Positions 1 through 11,990 of a stretch of DNA of 64,000 nt are shown here, piece after piece (the first letter of the stretch is position 1; each line of letters opens with the position of its first letter). The notes beneath the pieces are model-generated. The model was given only the letters and a program-made list of their open reading frames with translations. It ran no database searches and was not told where the DNA came from. Position numbers and translations under genes: made by a program. Origin of the DNA: Capillidium heterosporum (taxonomy: Eukaryota > Entomophthoromycota > Entomophthoromycetes > Entomophthorales > Capillidiaceae); assembly GCA_016630905.1 (NCBI GenBank), contig WBMQ01000001.1, positions 3,100,001-3,164,000 of the forward strand. Reading direction: 5' to 3'.

Positions 1-3000
1 ACACAGCGCTCGACATCCCATCCAGGGTTGGCTAGCATGCGGGCGTGTTTCGTCACGTCTTGGGGGCTGAGGTGAGCCAATTCGTTAGGTAGCGTGTGCA
101 ACCAGCCTAAAGGCTCCAAACCTTCCAACTGCTCGTGCTCTGGTACCAGGTTGGGTAGATTGACAGTCTGGTGGTTACCCCACTGAGGGACCATGATGAT
201 GGATCGGATCTCCTTGATCTGGGGCTTGTCAGGAGGTGAAACGCCGTAGATATACCCAGCAACTTGTGTACGTAGGTCGGATACTGTGATGAACCGTTTC
301 AACAAGTTCTTGGGTAGGATGTAAGTGAACCCGTCGTCTTTGAGCTCGTCACTTGCGACATAGATGTGTTGGGTACGCAAATGGAGATTGGTAGAAGCGA
401 TAGCTCTTACACGCCAGTCGGTCTTGGAAGCAAAGGTCTGCGTCTCGTAATTGGAGGTGGTAGTTACAATCATCTCATCACCGTGGACGTTCCTAGTCAA
501 GGTAGTGGTTGCAGTAAGCTGGGTGGCCTCTTTGTTCTGCTTCTCAATCTCAGCAATCTGCTGACGCTGCAACGATGGTGCCGAAATCTCCATACCTAAG
601 ATGATATCTCGGATCTCAGACTGGGTAAGAGAAGCTACGTTGACGTTGTTTTTCTTGCCGTAGTCACCTAAGATGAGGTCCTTCAATGAAACTTCGACCT
701 TGATCCAGGCTTCGTCAGTTAGAGTAGGCCAGATGTGGTGGGGTTCAGTCAAAGTCAGCTTGTCGGGTCGGAGTAGCACCTTGGTCTTCTCATTGTTGAT
801 GTGTAAGGCTCTCAAGATCAGGATCAATCTAAAGAAGGCGGTGTAGGACGAAATGGATTTCAACCAGTCATCAAACAAATTGAAGAGGACCATCTGAGGC
901 TCGACGGCCTTCAGAATCAGATCACCGAACTTTTCGATCTTAAGGCAGGCCTGGAACGGAAGCTGGAGCTCAGAACCTTTGATAACGATGTTGGGGAAAT
1001 CCAGACAGTGGACTTCAAGGGGATCCAACATACCTTTTCTGGTGACGATGAGCTGCTTAGGCTGCTCTTCAACTGGAAGCGATCGAATTAAAGCGGCGAC
1101 TTCTTCAGCGGTCTTCCACTTGGCCAACTGACCTAGACGTTTTTGCCCGGCCCAAACCGACGTGTGGATGATCTTCAAGAACAGTTGACCAGTTCGGGGG
1201 TTGAAAATGAAAATGGCACCGTTGATGGGCTTCGTAGTCAAGTTCCCTTCAAAAGTCTTGTGGATAGTGACACGGTAGACGTTGGTGTCGTCGATGAACC
1301 AAATGATCTGGTTACTAAACAGCTCACCGTAGTTGGCGCTGTTTAGGTAAGGCTCGGTAGGTTCGGAAGAGTACAGCTGAACACCCTTGCGGATACGTTC
1401 ACGTAAGACGTACAATGCTGGATTGGCCTTCATGATCTTAGCCATAGCCTGCTGGGCTAGAGGCTTGAGACCAGGGAACCAGTTACCGTAGGCCGAGTAC
1501 AAGTTGTAAGCCAGGTCGACACCAATCATGACACCAGTGGGCGAAGGATATATACTCATGTTGTCGGTTGTGTAGTCCAAGAATTTAGCTCGGGTGTAAC
1601 GCTCGACGTCGTGGGAGTCAAAGTCACCCCATCTTAACTGGATGTCGACCCAAAACTTGGCGGTCGTATCACCTTCCATCGAATCTCTAGTGTCGGTAAG
1701 TAAACTAGGTCTGGAGACCGACCATTTGTGGGTCGAGAACAGCAAAATATCGGCGCAGGAGCTGGACATCTTGTATGACTTACGTGGATGGATAGTTTCC
1801 TTCTGAACCGAGTCGACCTGTAGCGCTTCCGACTCCTGATCGAACACCTGTACCAGATCCATGACCAATGCTTCGTGGATCTTCTGCCACAAATGGGCAC
1901 GGAAGATCTGGATGAGAGAGATCTTCAACGTAGGGATCTTACCGTGCATGAAAATACCAGTCAAATCTAACTGCACCTGGAAACCGACGTAAACGTTGGA
2001 TCTGTTGATGGTTGGAGACCACCACAAAGTAAATCTTCTGTTGGGGATCTGGTTAAGACCGGAACGTTGGGCATTGGTCAACTTCTTGTATTTCATCGAT
2101 TCCTCGAAACCACTGTTGTGAAGCACGAGGTAGTCATGTCGTAAATAGAGTTGATCTCCATCGACTCGGAAACCAGCCCAGTCAGTAGTCTCTGATTCAA
2201 GGATGATGTCCTTGACAGCAAAGTTGTAGGTCTGAGAGATAGCTTGGTCTTTAGCTTCATGACTGGTGTATATAGTCGTGCTAGCATTATCTCCATCTAC
2301 AAGTGAAAGTCCAAGGAACTGGGGATTAGCCAATACAGCCTGCTTGGACGACTCGAAGCTGGGAGATCTGAAGAGCAAATACTTGCTTCTCTCTTTAACT
2401 TCAAGGGTTGCAAATTGAACGGCAGTCATTTCGACGGTGTCGTAGCGTTCAGCTTCCGAGGTTTCCTGAGGTGCCAAGTCTGCAGGGTTTGGTTGATCTA
2501 CGTTGACAGTGCTCTTCTCCTTGTGGAAGACCAAGATATGGTTTGAAGTAACGACAAGATCCTCTAGGCCCTCAGCTTTAATACGGTAGAGGTGGTCGTT
2601 GCCACTGACTATGTTGAACGCACGTCGAGGCTTTCCATCGGGACCTAGGAGTAGATCCCCTTCCCTGACATCTTCAACAGCGACCTGAGTATGGTCGTAT
2701 CGCAGCAACATTGTACCGTTGGCAAGACAAGCTTTCTCCCAGAACAGACCCTCCCAAGTGGGGAAGTAAGTTCCTTTGAACAGTGTATGTTCCAAGATGC
2801 CTTCGACACCACCCAACGCCTGGATCATATCGGTACGGTAGTTGTTCAAATTCCACAACTTACCATCATGGCGGGCGTGTGTCCACCAGAAGGGGTTGTT
2901 CTTGAGCACTTGGTACTGCTTGAAATCAGTACGTACACGCCATCCCTTGTCATAAGCTAACGTATGGCGATCCTTCTGGAACAAGGTGTTGATACGAGGG

Positions 3001-6000
3001 ATACCGCGATCCCAGCTGTCTTCCAAGTCCTCTAAAGTCAGTCTTCGGTTCTGGGCGGTGGCCTCCTGACGTTTCAAAGCATACTCGGCCCACACTCTCT
3101 GAGAGTCGATGAACTCACTCTCCCAAGGTTGCAGGTAACGGAACAGATTAGGTATGAGCTGATCCTCCTCATGGGACATACCCGATCTAAAGTGAGTGAT
3201 ACCGGTTTCAGTTTGCTTAGACCAGCGTAAATCGGATTGCGGGATTAAAACATGACCCATGGACAACATCCCTAAACCACCTAGTTCCTTAGGGCAGTAG
3301 AATACAACTGGTGGGAATCGGGAAGGCATTTTGGAGTTGAGACCAATCTTGACTCTAGTTTGAATCTTGGACTCACAACGGACTAATAAATCCAACATCT
3401 CCCTAGTATGTACAACTGCTTCACGGAAGTAAGTCATCAGGCCGATAAGCGCAGTGTTCCATTTGTTGACGATCTTGGAGAAGGTAGTTGAACCAGACGA
3501 CATCAGAATTTGACGGATACGGTTGTTGAACTTCTGGATGGAGTCGTCGTCGACTCTCAAGAAGGCTTGGGCAGTACGCTCCTTGGTTTGGTCGTTGATT
3601 AAACTCCAAGCTCCATCTTTTAGGGTGAACTCTTCAGCCTTTACACGGATCTTGGGGAGGATACGTACCTCAAAGCCACACATGGCGAACAGTAGATTGG
3701 GATTGTCCTTAGAGTAGACTGAAACAAAAGTGTCATCCCATTCCAAGGTAGTGAGCGAACGTGGGAGTCGGTTCTTCATATCCCAGAAAGTAGCGCGACC
3801 CAAATTAACGTCGTGCTTCATAAGACGCATCCTACAGTCCCTTGGCCAGCACTTTTTGTTGTTGTAACCGACGACATTTTCGTTGTTCGGGTCAGGGTGC
3901 TCAGTCAAGTAGCGCTGGATAAGGTCTCGCGACTCTTCAGCCGTGAACCTGAACAGGATGTGTACTCGGTCAATGTAACGGGCATAAAGGCGGATAGGGT
4001 GTCGTGTCTCGGTGGCTGTATCTTTGAATTGTAAGAATTCGTTGGGAAGCTGGGGTGGTCCCGCCATCTCGGATGCACGCTGCAAGCCCAATAGCAAAAG
4101 ATCTATTATTAACCCGTAGAACTGGAAGATGAAACTAGCAAACTGCAGACCACGAATCAGACCATAGGTGTTGACGTGATTCATATCCTTGTAGTTTAAA
4201 GCGACGTTGTTCTTACCGCTCATATAGTCGGCCAAATTGTGGTCCAAAATCAGGCGGAGTAGTCGGTTCAGTACGGTCATATCGATCTTCTCGTAGATAC
4301 GATTCAATTTGGATTCAACGAGGACGTTGCATTCGCCGTTCTCGGTCTCCCAAATGTTGTCCAAATTGTTGATGCCCTGGCACCACTTGTGCACAAGCAG
4401 CGGTGGGGGTTCGTTGTCGGAGGGCTTGATCCAAGCTGGGAACAGATGACGCTTGTCGGCCTCGTACCACAGATATTGATCAAGATAGGCGTCGGTGATC
4501 TTTTCTAAAGGCTCAACATCGTAAACTGGGATCAAATGTGAGTAGAGATCCATGAACTCGATACCAACCTCCTTGAAGGCACGCTGGGTTAGTAGCAAAC
4601 GCTTGATACGGGACAATGCTTCATGTGGGTTATCATAGGCCTGTTCGACGAGACCAAGTTCCTCACGCTGCGACTGGTTCAGACGGCCTTTGACCGAGTA
4701 AGCTTCCTTGAGTCGTTCTAATGCCAAAATCAGCAGCTTGGTATCGTGCTTGTAACTCAAGGGTGGGAAGGGAATGGGAGAGAACTTGCGGGATTCCAAC
4801 CAGTGTACAGTTGAAGTGTAGATGGCGACACCTTCTTCAGGAGTGATATAAGGACCATCCTTCAGGTAGTTGTGCTGGCGCTCCTGTTCAGCCTTGAGCC
4901 ACAATCTAGTAAGTCGGCCCAAATTCTTTTTGCACACTGTCTTGTCGACAGTAGCACCACGTCGGATACGCTCTCGGTTGTAGTGGGAAACACTGGTCCA
5001 CCAGTCGGCCTTGGATTTGATGTAACGTAGAATCATGTTCTCGATCGGGGTTGGCAGTCCAGGCACCTTCCAGGGGATGTTTGCCTTCCAACAGTTGTGA
5101 CTTACTACAAAGTCACCTAGCACGATGCGGTGGTTGGCACTAGTATCGTCAACTTGGACACCAAAGTAGGGACCAACGCCAATATCCTTGATGTCGAACT
5201 TCAACAGGTGGCTGTCGATTGGGTTCTTTGCGAAGATATCGTCCGAGTTGTAGATGCAAGGGATCAGGCTAACACCAGTACCGTAAACAGTGGTGTGCAG
5301 TACTGAGCTATCTTTTCCTTTGACCGTTTTAATCATGTAGCCTAGGGAACGGGCCATGAGAACAAACAGTTTAGCTGGTCCGTCGTTGGCATAAGCATAA
5401 GGGCTTGTGTAAGAAATGGTGCAGGGTTCGATACTTTCACCTTCCAGCCAGTCATTGGAATCGATGAAACCGGCGAGTAGGGCAGCACGGAAGGAAACCG
5501 ATTGGTTAACAAATTGAGATAAGAGTTCGTTGGTGATTGAGGCGCCTCCATAGATGCCCATAATCTTGAAGATCAAAGTGAAGAATTCTTGGTTAGAGCC
5601 GACAAAGTCAGCTTTGCTACTAACGTCTGCTGTAGCATCCCTCAGCTTGATATAGTCTTCGAACGATAAGGAATTCGACTCCATGTTGCTCTTTGATTTT
5701 TCTCCATCCAGTAGTATCGCCCGCATTCCCTTGATGGACGTACTAACAGGAGCTTTCAGACCTAGTTTTTCAAAGATGTTGTTGAGTTTGGTTTCAACAA
5801 CGCTATTGGCTTTAGGGACGACGATGGCGCCTTGATCGCGTAATCCACTCATAAGCCATACTCCCACAACCCAACCAAGCTCTTCGGAAGACAACTGGGA
5901 TCTGGGTTGGAGGTTGCATGCGTTGCAGGCATACACTATGACTTCATCGAGACTCAGGGTAGATTTAACTGGGAATTCAAAGACGGGCACACGGTACAGG

Positions 6001-8798
6001 CGGCAGAAGCTAGCCAGCTCGGGGCTGTGCTGCTTGAAGTTGATGAAATCTTGAACTGAGACATGCCAGATCGGTATGTTGAGAGTATTAGCAAAATTAC
6101 GGGCCATGGAGTAGAGCTCATCTACGATTTGCTCGTGGCTTGCATAGTGGCATATGAGGTATTTGACGTTAGCTTCGCTTATCTGGTACCTTCCATAGTC
6201 TTTCCGGGTAACCCGATTGCCATCCGAGTTGAAGACGAAGTCTCTCTGGCACTTGACGAGATGTGGGAAGTTGAAGCCAGAGGCATCCGGTTGGGCAACC
6301 TCGTACCATGTGACAGAAGCTGTGACACCTTCTATGGCTATAGAAGCTTCCACATCTATGGTGAGAACCAAGGTATGCAGGGAATTACACTTAAAGCTGT
6401 CGTAGTGCTCATCGCCATGATCACGGTATGCTACTTCAAACATAGAACCCTGGCTCTCCATGGTGTCTACAACCTTCCTGGGCTTCGTATCATCACCCAG
6501 CATTAACTCACCAACCTTGACTTCCTTGATCGGTTTTATCTGTCCGTTGGCCATAAGTACGGGGGTGTCTGGGTCGTGACAACGCCAAGCTTCACTGAGA
6601 TGCTGTAGGATTGTCTTGGACTTGTTGGCGGTGATACCTTCCGGCATCATATCGGTGATGTCGTGCATGACGGCGGCACGTAACTCTAGATCGTAGTGAG
6701 ACTCGACACGCTGCTTGGTAACGGTCTTGGCTATGCCTTTAGAGTGACGCCCCTCGAACTGACGGGCCAGCAAGTTCCCGAGCCAGCGTTCTAGGAGCGG
6801 CACGATACCACGCAGGAAGAACAGCCAGACACGCCATCCTGGTGCCCAGAAACCACAACCAGGACCCTTTCCAACTGGACCAGTGTTGAAGCGGTGGTAG
6901 ATAAGATGCTTCAGATCCTTGGTCATACGGACTTGACGCATAAGGCGGTATTTGTAACGGTACATACCAGTCAATTGACCAACGTGGGCAAAAATGTATT
7001 GTAGACCATCTGCTAACTGGAAGGCATCGACGTTGCCTAAACGGTACTGGACATGGGAGTCGACGACCAGTTTGGTAAGTCTCAAAATTTCACGGCACAG
7101 ATGGAAAGCATTTCCGAAACGCGATTTCTTACGTTCCTTGGTGGTCAGCGTCTTGACCGGTTTCAAATTGAAATTGTAGTCCAGATGAAGGTAGTTCAGA
7201 TTTTTACGATGAATCAACAAGTTTAACATGTTGTAACCCTGGCGACAGACTTGCAGACCAGCTTCAACCCAGTCAAGATCGGTAGTTTGGAAAAACTTGG
7301 TGGCTTTAAGTTGTCGGAAGAGGTACTTTTTGTTGAGCGATTTGGGTTTGCGATGTTTTAGGGCGTTGAGCACGTAGCACTTGAGAAGTTTTTGGTAAGA
7401 CACACGAATTTTGACGGATTGACCAGGGGGGCAGTGTTCTAAGTACCAATTTTTGACCAGCGGTACATCTTCAGCACGACGTGTAAGACCAGATCGTTTA
7501 TCATAGGGGTGGGGAGCCCAATAAAGGGCAATGGCATTGGATGTATCATCAGTTGCGAGTGGTGCCTCGGACAAAAAGGGAGTGACGGTATCGGGGAGTG
7601 TAAAGCTAAGGTCCTCAACCTCATCACCAAACAGCAGGTCTTCATGGGTTATGGTGAAGCGTTTGTCAGCAAAGGCACGGGTCGAGATGGGATTAATGAT
7701 CTTATCAAAGTTAAATACGGGGAGATCGGGATCTTCAGTACGGATGTAGACAATTGAAGGGTAGTGGTACCAGGAAACTCGAACTGAGCGAGGGAAAGAA
7801 TTGTAGAGGAATGGGAAGGCAATTTTGTACTCGGTACGGATCTGAGCACGGATGATGATCTTGTTGATATCGTTAAACTCGTTCCAATCCTCGTCAGCAG
7901 GGTCAATGTCACGGTACAGCGGCTCGAACTTTGGACCACCTGGGATGGCCATGTTCAAGGACTTGGCGGTGATGAAAGCATTGAGGTCGAACAGATAAAA
8001 GTAATTTTTGTCAGTCAGGTCGGAAAGGAGCTGATGAGCTAAACGGTAGAGGGTGGACATGATGGGCAGATCTAGATTCCACTTGCGGTAGGTAGACCCG
8101 TTGATGAACTTGGTGTTTAGAAGTGGCTTGTGGTCGTAGAACCAGTCATAAACTGCTGCATCTTCCTCCTCGTCCAGCTCCATCTGGATCGCTTCGAGGA
8201 GACCTACATCCAGAATGTTATCACCGTAGTCGAGGGGGGGCTCTTCGTCATCGAAGGGAGGGAAACGCATTCGCTTGAAATGGGTACGGTCACGTTTCTC
8301 ACGACGCATCATAATCCACATAGTACCCCATTGGGCGATGTAGATCGGCTCGGCGACAAAAGGCACTTCGTTAACAAAGGTGATGGCACCGGTGATATGG
8401 TAGAGAACTGGTACTTCACGCTCCTGCTCCCAAGGCATAGGCATGTTTTCTAAAAGCTTCAAAACGGCATGAGGCACGTACTTTAGAGCACCGAGGTAGA
8501 TACGCTTGTCGTGTCGGAATTTCTTGTTGGACATATCGCCATGGTCCTTAATAATCTTACGAACATGCTCAGGTGGCATCTTGTGCTTCTCATGCTCGAC
8601 ATGGCCAAACTTCCTCTTGTCACCGTATCGCTTCGCGTTCATTTGCTGCCACCGTTTTGCCTTCTCTTGCATCTTCTGCTTCAGTTGCTCAGGGTTGACG
8701 CTTGCCTGTCCAGCTGGATACTCTTCAATGTATTCTTGTTGAGTTGACTGGTATGGCACGTAGTAGTAACCACCTTGTGAGTCGTCATTATCAGCCAT
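1..8798 (-). CDS. PRP8: Prp8 spliceosome core protein, interrupted by two inteins (3' end outside window)
   Basis: Central U5 snRNP protein that holds the spliceosome's catalytic RNA core. One open frame runs from the ATG at 8798 to the window edge (2,932 codons) with no intron, although neighbouring genes are intron-dense. Removing two inteins leaves about 2,231 host residues: 739 before intein 1, 788 between the inteins and 704 after. It is near-colinear with animal Prp8 throughout. Landmarks are MPPEHVRKI near the N-terminus, [20 protein letters not shown] before intein 1, the RT-like/thumb/linker block with [20 protein letters not shown], the [15 protein letters not shown] loop just after intein 2, the RNase H-like region, and the start of the C-terminal Jab1/MPN domain ([18 protein letters not shown]). 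Roughly the last 140 residues lie outside. The N-terminus is short, without a long proline-rich leader. Identity is essentially certain; intein splicing is inferred. Confidence 0.98.
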   Translation of the reverse strand, partial: MADNDDSQGGYYYVPYQSTQQEYIEEYPAGQASVNPEQLKQKMQEKAKRWQQMNAKRYGDKRKFGHVEHEKHKMPPEHVRKIIKDHGDMSNKKFRHDKRIYLGALKYVPHAVLKLLENMPMPWEQEREVPVLYHITGAITFVNEVPFVAEPIYIAQWGTMWIMMRREKRDRTHFKRMRFPPFDDEEPPLDYGDNILDVGLLEAIQMELDEEEDAAVYDWFYDHKPLLNTKFINGSTYRKWNLDLPIMSTLYRLAHQLLSDLTDKNYFYLFDLNAFITAKSLNMAIPGGPKFEPLYRDIDPADEDWNEFNDINKIIIRAQIRTEYKIAFPFLYNSFPRSVRVSWYHYPSIVYIRTEDPDLPVFNFDKIINPISTRAFADKRFTITHEDLLFGDEVEDLSFTLPDTVTPFLSEAPLATDDTSNAIALYWAPHPYDKRSGLTRRAEDVPLVKNWYLEHCPPGQSVKIRVSYQKLLKCYVLNALKHRKPKSLNKKYLFRQLKATKFFQTTDLDWVEAGLQVCRQGYNMLNLLIHRKNLNYLHLDYNFNLKPVKTLTTKERKKSRFGNAFHLCREILRLTKLVVDSHVQYRLGNVDAFQLADGLQYIFAHVGQLTGMYRYKYRLMRQVRMTKDLKHLIYHRFNTGPVGKGPGCGFWAPGWRVWLFFLRGIVPLLERWLGNLLARQFEGRHSKGIAKTVTKQRVESHYDLELRAAVMHDITDMMPEGITANKSKTILQHLSEAWRCHDPDTPVLMANGQIKPIKEVKVGELMLGDDTKPRKVVDTMESQGSMFEVAYRDHGDEHYDSFKCNSLHTLVLTIDVEASIAIEGVTASVTWYEVAQPDASGFNFPHLVKCQRDFVFNSDGNRVTRKDYGRYQISEANVKYLICHYASHEQIVDELYSMARNFANTLNIPIWHVSVQDFINFKQHSPELASFCRLYRVPVFEFPVKSTLSLDEVIVYACNACNLQPRSQLSSEELGWVVGVWLMSGLRDQGAIVVPKANSVVETKLNNIFEKLGLKAPVSTSIKGMRAILLDGEKSKSNMESNSLSFEDYIKLRDATADVSSKADFVGSNQEFFTLIFKIMGIYGGASITNELLSQFVNQSVSFRAALLAGFIDSNDWLEGESIEPCTISYTSPYAYANDGPAKLFVLMARSLGYMIKTVKGKDSSVLHTTVYGTGVSLIPCIYNSDDIFAKNPIDSHLLKFDIKDIGVGPYFGVQVDDTSANHRIVLGDFVVSHNCWKANIPWKVPGLPTPIENMILRYIKSKADWWTSVSHYNRERIRRGATVDKTVCKKNLGRLTRLWLKAEQERQHNYLKDGPYITPEEGVAIYTSTVHWLESRKFSPIPFPPLSYKHDTKLLILALERLKEAYSVKGRLNQSQREELGLVEQAYDNPHEALSRIKRLLLTQRAFKEVGIEFMDLYSHLIPVYDVEPLEKITDAYLDQYLWYEADKRHLFPAWIKPSDNEPPPLLVHKWCQGINNLDNIWETENGECNVLVESKLNRIYEKIDMTVLNRLLRLILDHNLADYMSGKNNVALNYKDMNHVNTYGLIRGLQFASFIFQFYGLIIDLLLLGLQRASEMAGPPQLPNEFLQFKDTATETRHPIRLYARYIDRVHILFRFTAEESRDLIQRYLTEHPDPNNENVVGYNNKKCWPRDCRMRLMKHDVNLGRATFWDMKNRLPRSLTTLEWDDTFVSVYSKDNPNLLFAMCGFEVRILPKIRVKAEEFTLKDGAWSLINDQTKERTAQAFLRVDDDSIQKFNNRIRQILMSSGSTTFSKIVNKWNTALIGLMTYFREAVVHTREMLDLLVRCESKIQTRVKIGLNSKMPSRFPPVVFYCPKELGGLGMLSMGHVLIPQSDLRWSKQTETGITHFRSGMSHEEDQLIPNLFRYLQPWESEFIDSQRVWAEYALKRQEATAQNRRLTLEDLEDSWDRGIPRINTLFQKDRHTLAYDKGWRVRTDFKQYQVLKNNPFWWTHARHDGKLWNLNNYRTDMIQALGGVEGILEHTLFKGTYFPTWEGLFWEKACLANGTMLLRYDHTQVAVEDVREGDLLLGPDGKPRRAFNIVSGNDHLYRIKAEGLEDLVVTSNHILVFHKEKSTVNVDQPNPADLAPQETSEAERYDTVEMTAVQFATLEVKERSKYLLFRSPSFESSKQAVLANPQFLGLSLVDGDNASTTIYTSHEAKDQAISQTYNFAVKDIILESETTDWAGFRVDGDQLYLRHDYLVLHNSGFEESMKYKKLTNAQRSGLNQIPNRRFTLWWSPTINRSNVYVGFQVQLDLTGIFMHGKIPTLKISLIQIFRAHLWQKIHEALVMDLVQVFDQESEALQVDSVQKETIHPRKSYKMSSSCADILLFSTHKWSVSRPSLLTDTRDSMEGDTTAKFWVDIQLRWGDFDSHDVERYTRAKFLDYTTDNMSIYPSPTGVMIGVDLAYNLYSAYGNWFPGLKPLAQQAMAKIMKANPALYVLRERIRKGVQLYSSEPTEPYLNSANYGELFSNQIIWFIDDTNVYRVTIHKTFEGNLTTKPINGAIFIFNPRTGQLFLKIIHTSVWAGQKRLGQLAKWKTAEEVAALIRSLPVEEQPKQLIVTRKGMLDPLEVHCLDFPNIVIKGSELQLPFQACLKIEKFGDLILKAVEPQMVLFNLFDDWLKSISSYTAFFRLILILRALHINNEKTKVLLRPDKLTLTEPHHIWPTLTDEAWIKVEVSLKDLILGDYGKKNNVNVASLTQSEIRDIILGMEISAPSLQRQQIAEIEKQNKEATQLTATTTLTRNVHGDEMIVTTTSNYETQTFASKTDWRVRAIASTNLHLRTQHIYVASDELKDDGFTYILPKNLLKRFITVSDLRTQVAGYIYGVSPPDKPQIKEIRSIIMVPQWGNHQTVNLPNLVPEHEQLEGLEPLGWLHTLPNELAHLSPQDVTKHARMLANPGWDVERC
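2115..2729 (-). mobile_element. Prp8 intein 2: mini-intein (205 aa) with an endonuclease-motif relic
   Basis: Second in-frame insertion, between host WEGLFWEKA and [11 protein letters not shown], which are contiguous in ordinary Prp8. Block A is [13 protein letters not shown] and Cys1 is the splice nucleophile. Block B is [11 protein letters not shown] with Thr61 and His64. The C-terminal block is [14 protein letters not shown], so His204, Asn205 and host Ser+1 complete a canonical class 1 set. There is no full endonuclease domain. [10 protein letters not shown] (138-147) looks like a leftover LAGLIDADG block C motif, which suggests loss of a formerly larger endonuclease. The block sequences differ clearly from intein 1, so this is not a recent duplicate. 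It sits just upstream of the conserved NAQRSG loop, near the spliceosome's RNA core. Confidence 0.94.
5094..6581 (-). mobile_element. Prp8 intein 1: large intein with degenerate LAGLIDADG endonuclease (496 aa)
   Basis: In-frame insertion in Prp8 between SEAWR and CWKANIPWK, a stretch that is continuous in intein-free Prp8. It starts with Cys1 ([13 protein letters not shown], block A). A block B-like segment is CNSLHTLVL with His69. It ends DFVVSHN, followed by host Cys, so the class 1 residues Cys1, His495, Asn496 and Cys+1 are all present. Blocks F/G read [20 protein letters not shown]. The middle (about residues 130-450) resembles a homing endonuclease. The first dodecapeptide, [12 protein letters not shown] (235-246), has lost the usual acidic residue. 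The second, [10 protein letters not shown] (368-377), keeps Asp374. Splicing therefore looks competent and DNA cleavage probably lost. I did not assign a published Prp8 site letter. Confidence 0.95.
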
Positions 8799-9794
8799 CT
8801 TTGGTATTCTAAATAATAAATGGTAAGGAAAATACTAAGTTCAAGGTTACTTGTGTGTATTCTTCTAATTCCTTTAAATCCTAGCTGTATCTATGGTTTA
8901 AATTTAAAGAAGGTATTCAACTTTTTGCTCTGAAAAAGTCGCTTTGGCAAAGAATTTATAATTTCAGCAATTTACTGCAGCTTTAGTTTCAAAAGAAACA
9001 GGCAAATCAGGTTCGATGGCTCAATTCAATTTACGCTTATGCTAGACAAGAACATCATCAAGATTTCTATCAAATTTTGGTAGCTACAAGAACACATATC
9101 ACAGTTGTCCTTCCTAGGATTTAATAATGCAATGTTTTTGGATAGGACAGTGGCATTTATAAATGAATAATACACCCTACCCTAAGATAACTAAAACGCT
9201 CTCTCGATAAGATCCAGTGTGCAACTATAGGCAAGCTGTATCCAAGCCAAGTTGCAAATTCAATCCAATTAGAAGTGCTACTCTTTGAAGATGATTGAGT
9301 CCAAAATGCAAAGTTTTTATACATATGTAAAATTCAACACCCTGCACAGTTAATCTTGAGCAAAATATATTTGGCCTTTAAAAGTATTTAAACTATATAT
9401 TTCAACACTACTGGTAATCATCAGCTTTACTTTGATTTTCTAAACTACTATTGACGTATTATATTTTGAATTCTTATCAGCTAACGTTTAAAATGCACCT
9501 TATAACTTGAAAACCTTTCTAAATATCAAAACCACTTAAACGTACACCAACATTCCAATCTAATCAACATATTAATCTTTAATAGGATGTAAATTCCAAA
9601 GACATTGTGTTTTCTAGATCTAGGGAGGCCCGTAGAAGTTATAAGACATGGCAGATGAATTCATTTAAGATTCCAGAGGGTGAAAGTCAAAGTCGAAGGC
9701 ACTAGACTACCTCGACGTCAAGTTATGTGAAGGTAATGCCAACTGATGGCAGAAGACTTTTTACAGCTATCGTACAGGGAATGAAACAAATCCC
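8799..9794. other. Intergenic, PRP8 upstream region
   Basis: About 1 kb, AT-rich, between the PRP8 start codon and the 3' end of the LIM gene. It should contain the PRP8 promoter. I see no convincing exon, tRNA or repeat. Confidence 0.6.
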
Positions 9795-11990
9795 TTAAGG
9801 GTGGTGGAGGGGGGAGGTAGAGTTGGCAGCTTTACGCTGTTCCTGGCGGGCCGCACTGATGGCGAAGGAGGATTGGCGTGATGTTCGTTGCTGGATGAGG
9901 CAGGGTTCGCAGTAGGGGCTCTGGTTGACTTCACCAAATGGAGTGCTAGGTGTAATTATTTGGTTGCATCCAGTACAACGGAAACACTAGGAGGGTTTAG
10001 ACCATTGTTTTTTAAAAAAGGTACCTGGGAGTGGAAGTTTTGGTTGTTGTTGGTTACGAAAACTCCTTTTATAGGTTCATGGCACTTGGCGCAGGGCAAT
10101 AGATCCTTTTTAGGTACACACTAGATAGAAGTTAGTAAAATGCTTGAAACAATAAACTACCTCGCGGTGGTATTCGAGATCTCCTTGGCTGACATAGGTA
10201 CCCTGCTCGAACTTCTGTTTACACCCGGCACATATGAAACAATGGGGGTGGTACTGTCGGCCGTTCGTCAACGTGAAGCAAGGTCCAGAGATAACCAGGT
10301 GGCACCGGTCGCAGAAATCTTCCGGCTCCAAGCTGGCATCTGACATCGGCGACGCAGATACCTTCATCAAACACTAGAAATGTTTAGATAGATAAAAGTA
10401 CTAAATTACCTCAGTATGGAATTCCTGGTCGTCCAGCATACTGTACTTTCCGTCATCGATTGGTTTAAGACAATGCTTGCACATGAAACAGTCCTTATGC
10501 AAAACTCGTCCATCAAGTAAACGGAACCACGTGTCTCCAATAGCCTTCTCACACTTGCTGCACACCATCTTTGAGGAAATCTTGCTTACAGGTGTCTCAG
10601 ACTTCGATTCTACCTCGCTATCACTGGCACTCTTTTCAAAATTTGTGATCAAGGTTGGTGAAGTTACCACGTCTTCAGGAGGGACAATCGTTACAGGGGA
10701 AGTATCGATGATAGGCTCGGTAGGCTTAATGGTCAGATCCACCGATTTGCTAAAGGCAGATGACATTGGTCTAGTCCTATTAAAGGAAGGTCTCGATGCA
10801 AGAGGGTTTGGTACGGCAAGACGGTTCGTATTCTCCTTGGGGACTTGGGGGTCACGAGGTAAAACCGGCATACTCATCCTTTTACTTGAGGTATCCCCAC
10901 TACGGAACGAGGTCGATCTTCGGGAATCACTGCGACGATTCATCAAATCAGCAAACGACAGTCCACCCGAGGACTCGGATGTTTTTCGTGGTCTCCCGGT
11001 CAAAGTAAGGGGTTTGGCACTGGTACTTGAAACGGTAGCCTGCAAATTTTGAAAGGTACGCGAGTACTGGGGTGCAAGCGATTGGGAAGGGACCATTAAA
11101 GACTCTTGGTTCCTACCACTAAGTTTCAGGCTGCGAAGGTTCTCAGTCACTTGGGGCAGTGCTTTGTCCACATTTCGATCACTTGAGAAGTTGAGCTTGG
11201 GCCGATAACCCCCACTATTTAGAGATGGGACACGAATGTGCTTGGTCTCAGGTATAATACTTCCTTTAGAAGCATCTACTTCCTCATCAGGAGTAATGAG
11301 GGTTGGTGACGATGTTGATGACGAATTTAGACGTTCCAGACACTCCTTGCACACAATTTGGGAATCTACGATGGAAGGATCTTCTAATCTTTCGGAACAG
11401 TTCGAACAGACAAAGCATGACTAAAATGTTTATACTTGTGTTTCTAAAAATTTACCTTATGATAGCTCTTGTTGTTAAAGTTGGCTTGGAACAACGTGTC
11501 CCTTATCGGAAGTTTACATTTTTCACTACAAGTAATTAGATTTACAGCTTATATAACTAGTACCAATCTTCGATTACTATTTCGTTTTCGCTAATTTCTT
11601 TTGCTTTCGCTTCGTCCTAAGATACAATTTATAAGTACAATTTCTAAAGAAATAATTACAGAGAAAGTTTTACGTAGGTTTGCTTGGCTAGCTGCAGATT
11701 CATCTTTTTGTAAATTTATATCGAGACTCTTTTGTTTCGATAGCTTTGATAGATTGGGGGCAACTACTTTTTTATTCTTGTTTCCAAGGTATCTAGTAAG
11801 AGAGTTAGAAAAAAATAGAAATTTGATTACGTTTCAGACCAAGCATCTCGATTGAAAAGACCGGTTCCACTGGCACCTTTCATATTGATAAGCTACAATA
11901 TAGATATGATAAATTACCGGAAACTTTTCCTTTGCACTTTGGACATCTTTCGGTATTTACTAGTTCACCGCAGCTCAAACAAAATCCCAT
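9795..11990 (-). CDS. Four-LIM-domain protein with N-terminal zinc-ribbon motif
   Basis: Probable cytoskeletal or signalling scaffold of 628 residues. Nine exons restore one frame: 11990-11918, 11876-11831, 11792-11660, 11616-11564, 11525-11456, 11420-10410, 10373-10161, 10120-10025 and 9986-9795. The introns are 35-43 nt. The N-terminus reads MGFCLSCGELVN...RCPKCKGK, a CxxC/CxxC ribbon like that opening many uncharacterised fungal LIM proteins. LIM1 (about residues 102-155) has CEKC...HKSCFVCSNC...CKEC. A long Ser/Thr/Pro-rich low-complexity region follows. LIM2 starts CSKCEKAIGDTWF, LIM3 CDRCHLVISGPCF and LIM4 CAKCHEPIKGVF, all in the C-terminal third. The tail after LIM4 is short and basic. 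The small N-terminal exons are supported by frame, splice signals and restored zinc ligands; the first splice pair is the least certain. No RhoGAP domain is present, so this is not Rga1/Lrg1-like. Confidence 0.85.

Noticed and set aside
6063-6506. Plus-strand open frame of 147 codons
   Set aside because: Lies antisense to the Prp8 intein 1 coding sequence; its openness mirrors the codon composition of the real minus-strand gene.
2115-6581. Inteins as retained spliceosomal introns
   Set aside because: They lack GT...AG borders at the insertion points, are far longer than local introns, are fully open in frame and carry intein splicing blocks.
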